A stretch of 64,000 nt of DNA. Origin: Plazaster borealis (Eukaryota > Echinodermata > Asteroidea > Forcipulatida > Labidiasteridae). The DNA lies in contig CM037460.1 in assembly GCA_021014325.1 (NCBI GenBank), positions 21,776,544 to 21,840,543 on the forward strand, in the 5' to 3' direction. The position numbers and the translations under genes were made by a program. The notes under the pieces were generated by a model. It saw only the letters and a program-made list of their open reading frames with translations. It searched no databases and was not told the origin of the DNA. Below are positions 59,821-64,000 of this stretch, piece by piece. Every line of letters starts with the position of its first letter. Position 1 is the stretch's first letter.

Positions 59821-60323
59821 TACGGTGCTCTGGAAGTGTTATCCGACTCGTTGAGATCGTGAGATAATTTACTGCAGGATGGTGACATCATCAACAGAAG
59901 ATGTCAACATTCTAAGATGATTTATCTTGGGATGACGACATCCTAAAGTAAGATGTCGTCTTCCCGATATATTTTATCTTAGGATGTCGACATCGTGGAA
60001 GTAAGATGTCGACTTCCCTAGATTATTTTGGGATGATAACATCCTGAACGCAGGATGTCGACTTCCCGAGATAATTCATCATGGGATGCTAATTGCTAAC
60101 ATCCTGAAATGTCGAGAACCAAAGAGATAAATTATCTTGGGAAGACAGCATCTTACCTTCAGGGTGTTGTCATCCCAAGATAAACTGTATTTGGAAGACG
60201 ACATTCTACTTTCAAGATGTCGTCATCCCGAGGGATGTCATATCTTACCTTTATGGTTTCATCACCCTGCAGTAAATTATCTCGGGATCTCAACAAATTG
60301 AATGGCACTTCCAGAGCTCCGTA
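59821..60323. mobile_element. TIR element, 'TACGGAGCTCTGGAAGTG' family, copy 3
   Basis: Left TACGGTGCTCTGGAAGTG..GTTGAGATCGTGAGATAATT, right AATTATCTCGGGATCTCAAC..GGCACTTCCAGAGCTCCGTA; flanks ACTTTG and GCTTTG resemble a 6-bp target duplication. The interior holds many AAGATGTCG / CGACATC palindromic blocks. Confidence 0.85.
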
Positions 60324-61033
60324 GCTTTGGTTGCTGTTGTGTTAATCCTATTTCATAGTTGAGAATCACCAATTTTTACTTAGCACGGTCAGTTTCTGCT
60401 CAGCCAAAATGTCCTTATTTGTATTGAGTAGTTCTCCGTAATGATAGTTAAGTGACAAGAAAGATTGTCTAGAGGTTATATTGGCGAAACTTCTATTAAT
60501 GTTCTCTGTATGGTTTCAATGATAGGTTCATTAAGTTTTGTGAAGTGTAGATTATTTGTGAGAGAATTAATAAATTTATTATACGGAAAGACAAACATAC
60601 CTTGTTTGGATTGATTTACTTCCACACAGGTGCTCATTTCAACTTGCAAATTAATTTCAACAAGAATTTTGGGGACAACGTTCTCGCTTGCGCTTGTTGT
60701 TTTGGTGGTATTTCAGACTTGATTATTTCGAGAGAAAAAAAAGAACCTCATGTGAAGTGTATAATACCATGCCCGATATGTAGCACACTCATTCCCCTTT
60801 TGTGCAGAATTACACTCTGAAAATCTCGCATCCCAGAACACAATGGAGGGGGGGGTGTTGTTACACCATGTCAAATATCGAGCACCAACATGATAATTTA
60901 ATAAATTGTAAGATGACATCAGCCTGTCAACCATAGTGTATCCGCCTGTCCTATTTATTAAAGGTATTACATGTATACATGATTGGTCAGGATGAAAAAC
61001 ATCATTGTTTAGTTTTATGAAATTCATACTTAC

Positions 61034-61084
61034 CATTTTTGTGGGTAAAATATTTTCCTCTGTAATGAATTCATATTTTAAAAC
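61034..61084 (-). CDS. Possible 17-codon exon, unrecognised
   Basis: On the minus strand a long pyrimidine tract and CAG are followed by 51 bases open in only one frame (VLKYEFITEENILPTKM) and then GTAAGT, a strong donor. The splice frame is textbook, but no partner exon was found and the intronless glycosyltransferase lies just upstream on the same strand. It may be an exon of an unseen gene or chance. Confidence 0.2.
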
Positions 61085-61351
61085 CTGAAAAAAAAAAACA
61101 GAAAAAAAAATGCAACAGCTATGTGTTAACATTCTGAAAATATTGTGCATGGTTTTTCACTATTTTCTCCAAGCCCAAATTTTCACAGGTTTGTTATTGC
61201 ATGTATCTGGTTGATCACACAAAACATGAACAGTGTCTATTTTGTTAGCTCTACCAATCCTGTATAATGCCTTTATTTTTTTGTAGGATAAAAATGAACA
61301 TTCTGAAATGTTTGTTTGTAGGCTCCATAAGTTCCTCTCCTCTTCTGTATC

Positions 61352-62974
61352 TTATGATTGCTGCCACTGCTTCCACAGTATCCTACTTTGTTTCGGTGTG
61401 AGTCCATCCAACACGTAGTACGAGCGTAGGTGAAAGAAAACCTTGGACGGGTTGACAATTACATCACCTTCAAATATGCCACTCCCTTTAAAATAATAAA
61501 AGTTGTGAATGTCCCGTGGGATAATGCCTATTTGCTTGAGTAAAATACCAATGAAGACGTCTTCCCACGGGAAGAGTTTAGTCAGGAGAGATTGGAGGTA
61601 TAACCTATTCACCAGGTCGGAGGACATGATGTACCCGAGACCTACGCAATAATCCGGGTAGGTTGACGGGGCGTAGATGTCTTCTGGGACGTAGAATTTT
61701 TCCGAGGGATCTCGTAAGACCGGGAAGGATTTGGCCAAGCGGCCAGCGATGTAAACGTGCTGGGGCTCTTTCTGCAGGAATGCTAGTAGCCTGGGCATGT
61801 TGATCACCATGTCGTCGTCGGTCTTCATGACGAAACGGGCCGTCTGGCAGTGCCGACTCGCCCATTTGAGCCCCATTACGGTCTTCAAGGTCAGGTTGAG
61901 ATAGGTGTCGAGGAACTCCTCGACTACGATGTCGTTGTGTTCGTCAACCTCCTTCTGCAAGCTCTCGCCGAGTTCTCCACCGCTTACCAGAGATGTCACA
62001 CCAAGTAGGAATAGAACGCGTACGACCGGCATCGGTAGGACGGGTTTGATGCCACCGCGAGCTCCCCACGTCTCCCGGATCACATCACGCCTCTCCGAGT
62101 GCTCCGTGTGAGATGTGACCAGCACCAAAAGATCAACACGTATGTCGCGTCGCCCGTTCGTGCAAATATTAAAGCTAGGATTGACCAAGTATCTGTAATT
62201 GTGGACGTCTTTGAAAGATGCCCAGCGTGTGTTGTTCATGATGCCAGGTTTCGCAGAATGCCGTGCTTTCGAGACTGGTTTCTTGGCTATAGATTCTACA
62301 CGGTGTCTTCTGTTGTATATCGCTTTGTTCTGTTTGGGTGCTTCAGGTAACTTGGGGTCTTCTTCGTCATAAACACTCTCCTTTCTGTCAACAGAATGTT
62401 CTTTTCTGACTCCAGTCCCATCTGCTTGCCCGGATGCGTCCGTAAAGTTTTCCCTCCGCATCAACACAGCTTTCGCAGTCATCCTTCCCCTTGACCCGTT
62501 TTTAAACCTATCGAAACAAATTTTGGAAAGTCCATTTTTGGTCTTGTTGTATTTGCAAGATAATCTATATTCCTCATTCTTGTATTTCTCCTTCAGGGCG
62601 AACATGTGTTCCCTATGCGATTTGGTAGCTTGAAGTGTTTTTCTGTCTGCCTTCTTGAAAATTTGATCGTCATCCGGTTTGGATCTATGTGCAGAAAGCA
62701 GAATTTCCTCGTTGTTTTGTGTATTGTTTTCAAATAAACCCTGTGATTTGGCAGTAAAGTACGAAGGACGTCTGGCCTTATTAAGAATCTCCAGCGAGTG
62801 TGAACTTTCTGATGTTTTATTTAGGCTGGAAACCACAAAATATAGTTGGATAACCAAGGTGAATGTCAGCAGCACCATTAGAAGCACGCCACGTCTGCGC
62901 CCAGATATTATCATATTACCAGTTTTATCAACGGCTATTGCATTCGTGGATAAATAAGGCAACAGTAGTCCCAA
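61352..62974 (-). CDS. GT31 beta-1,3-glycosyltransferase (B3GALT/B3GNT-like), single exon
   Basis: 540-residue type II Golgi enzyme expected to transfer galactose or N-acetylglucosamine in beta-1,3 linkage from a UDP-sugar to glycans. Order: short cytoplasmic tail with RRR (26-28), one membrane anchor (about 29-48), a long basic polar stem (about 49-255), then the GT31 domain: LVNPSFNIC (263-271), LLVLVTSHTEHSERRDVIRETWG (282-304, start of the catalytic fold), VMKTDDDMVIN with the metal-binding DDD at 386-388, GLGYIMS and WEDVFIG (470-476). These are all intact. B3GALT enzymes are usually 310-420 residues, so the 200-residue stem is long. Met21 is an alternative start close to the anchor. Single-exon structure is common in this family. 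Donor and acceptor sugars cannot be told from sequence alone. Confidence 0.93.
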   Translation of the reverse strand: MGLLLPYLSTNAIAVDKTGNMIISGRRRGVLLMVLLTFTLVIQLYFVVSSLNKTSESSHSLEILNKARRPSYFTAKSQGLFENNTQNNEEILLSAHRSKPDDDQIFKKADRKTLQATKSHREHMFALKEKYKNEEYRLSCKYNKTKNGLSKICFDRFKNGSRGRMTAKAVLMRRENFTDASGQADGTGVRKEHSVDRKESVYDEEDPKLPEAPKQNKAIYNRRHRVESIAKKPVSKARHSAKPGIMNNTRWASFKDVHNYRYLVNPSFNICTNGRRDIRVDLLVLVTSHTEHSERRDVIRETWGARGGIKPVLPMPVVRVLFLLGVTSLVSGGELGESLQKEVDEHNDIVVEEFLDTYLNLTLKTVMGLKWASRHCQTARFVMKTDDDMVINMPRLLAFLQKEPQHVYIAGRLAKSFPVLRDPSEKFYVPEDIYAPSTYPDYCVGLGYIMSSDLVNRLYLQSLLTKLFPWEDVFIGILLKQIGIIPRDIHNFYYFKGSGIFEGDVIVNPSKVFFHLRSYYVLDGLTPKQSRILWKQWQQS

Positions 62975-63401
62975 TAAACGAACGTTCGACGAAGAGTCAT
63001 ACTGTTATTTTGAAAACTGGGTGGTGTAAACTTTGAGCGTGATTGATGTTGAAAAACATGTTGGCTCCGAACTCGGAAGTACTGCTCAGTACGTCGGCTC
63101 AGTGGGAGCTTGTGCAGTCATTAACTATCGAAGTGGCACATTTGCTGAATCTGGAAAAGAACATATGGAAACTAACGTCAGAGGGACAAACCTAACTAAC
63201 ACACTCTAAAGTTTAGAAAAACACACCCTTTGGCCACAAACATTGATGCCATTATTCGGTAAACTTACCGCGGATAAACCTTACGGGCCTATCTACCAGG
63301 AGTTGAACAACTCAATTCAAGTCAGGTCAACATGCATTAAAACAAATTTAAAGTTAGGGAGGTTTAAATTGATGAAACTCAACAGACGGTCAACCATTTA
63401 T

Positions 63402-63532
63402 AGGCCATTTTCGAAACCAAGGCATTGGCTTAGGCTCCGTCGGTTATTAGGGAAATGTGCGCATTCCTTACGAGACTTCAATCAGGTGGACGCTAGCCCG
63501 AGCCCAAGGTTAGTCATGGTTTCGAAAAGGCC
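63402..63532. mobile_element. Foldback, GGCCATTTTCGAAAC family, copy 3
   Basis: AGGCCATTTTCGAAACCAAG..GCATTGGCTTAGGCTCCG on the left and CGAGCCCAAGGTTAGTCATG..GTTTCGAAAAGGCC on the right. Confidence 0.75.
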
Positions 63533-63599
63533 ATTAATGTATTTATACAGGAAATCTACAGTAGCATTTTAAAAATGAAAACAACTTCGATGAACATCT

Positions 63600-63973
63600 T
63601 AAAGGTATCGTACACGTTTGGTAATGACTCAAAACAAATATTAACATAAAAACTTACTGAGTAACAAGCAACGGAGAGCTGTTGATAGTATAAAACATTG
63701 TAGGAAACGACTCCCTCTGAAGTAACGTAGTTTTTTAGAAAGAGGTAATTTCTCACTAAAATAATAAAAACTTCTTGCAAGAAGTTTTTATTCCTATCTG
63801 AAAGCACACCAATTTGTACAACAAGGGTGTTTTTTCTTTCATCATTTTCTTGCAACTTCGATGACCAATTGAGCCCAAATTTTCATAGGCTTGTTATTTT
63901 ATGCATATGTTGGGATACACCAAGTGAGAACACTGGTCTTTGACAATTTCCAAACGTGTTTAGTGCCTTTAAG
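63600..63973. mobile_element. MITE, 'TTGGTAATT' family, full copy
   Basis: Ends AAAGGTATCGTACACGTTTGG and CCAAACGTGTTTAGTGCCTTT. Central AAACTTCTTGCAAGAAGTTT palindrome. Very close to 23474-23851 and 32183-32552, so this subfamily looks young. Confidence 0.85.
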
Positions 63974-64000
63974 GTGTCTTTATTACGTTTCCTCACCGTG

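Larger units (their letters stand above)
57358..61351. other. Intergenic stretch between HSBP1 and the glycosyltransferase gene
   Basis: Holds ACTCG-rich repeat text at 57448-57555, a TIR element (59821-60323), a MITE half (61155-61275) and AT-rich sequence. A 51-bp exon-like cassette (61034-61084, minus) and a cysteine-rich ORF (58739-58990, minus) are the only coding hints, and I can assign neither. Confidence 0.5.
62975..64000. other. Upstream of the glycosyltransferase gene; repeats
   Basis: Holds the promoter/5' UTR side of the glycosyltransferase gene, one foldback (63402-63532) and one MITE (63600-63973). No coding sequence recognised. Confidence 0.55.

Overview
The window is animal nuclear DNA: genes are split by GT-AG introns, there are no bacterial operons, and about half of the sequence is dispersed short repeats. 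Dense foldback elements and tRNA-derived SINEs, plus an invertebrate-deuterostome type of gene set, suggest an echinoderm, perhaps a sea star. The species is inferred from repeat style and gene content only, not proven.

Layout. 1-2513: no gene seen. 2514-9055 (+): seven-exon DUSP22/DUSP15-type phosphatase, with a 75-bp tandem array abutting the last exon. 9056-15192: repeats. 15193-22797 (-): nine-exon ADAT1 tRNA adenosine deaminase, with a 1.1-kb TIR element in its first intron. 25598-35014 (+): eight-exon DHRS1-type short-chain dehydrogenase, divergent from ADAT1, with a GC-AG first intron. 35015-45514: gene-poor, repeats and one doubtful exon. 45515-46033 (-): intronless secreted C-type lectin. 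46328-46617: 138-bp-arm inverted repeat. 47955-48625 (-): 3' end of a non-LTR retrotransposon.

49165-55000: a 5.8-kb two-gene DNA transposon with inverted termini and an AT (or TA) target duplication. One gene is a decayed THAP transposase; the other, convergent, is an open SWIM-PHD gene that has lost the core of its YqaJ-like nuclease. I read it as an ISL2EU/PHIS-type element. Its right end lies 173 bp before the HSBP1 start codon. 55174-57357 (+): HSBP1, whose second intron is a textbook U12-type AT-AC intron. 61352-62974 (-): intronless 540-residue GT31 beta-1,3-glycosyltransferase.

The cellular genes are unrelated housekeeping or surface functions (signalling, tRNA editing, redox metabolism, stress regulation, glycan synthesis) and do not form a pathway. 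ADAT1 and HSBP1 are also both on human 16q23, so their nearness may be old linkage. The most distinctive items are the two-gene transposon beside HSBP1, the AT-AC intron, the decoy splice-acceptor array in the phosphatase gene, and several families of TIR/foldback elements.
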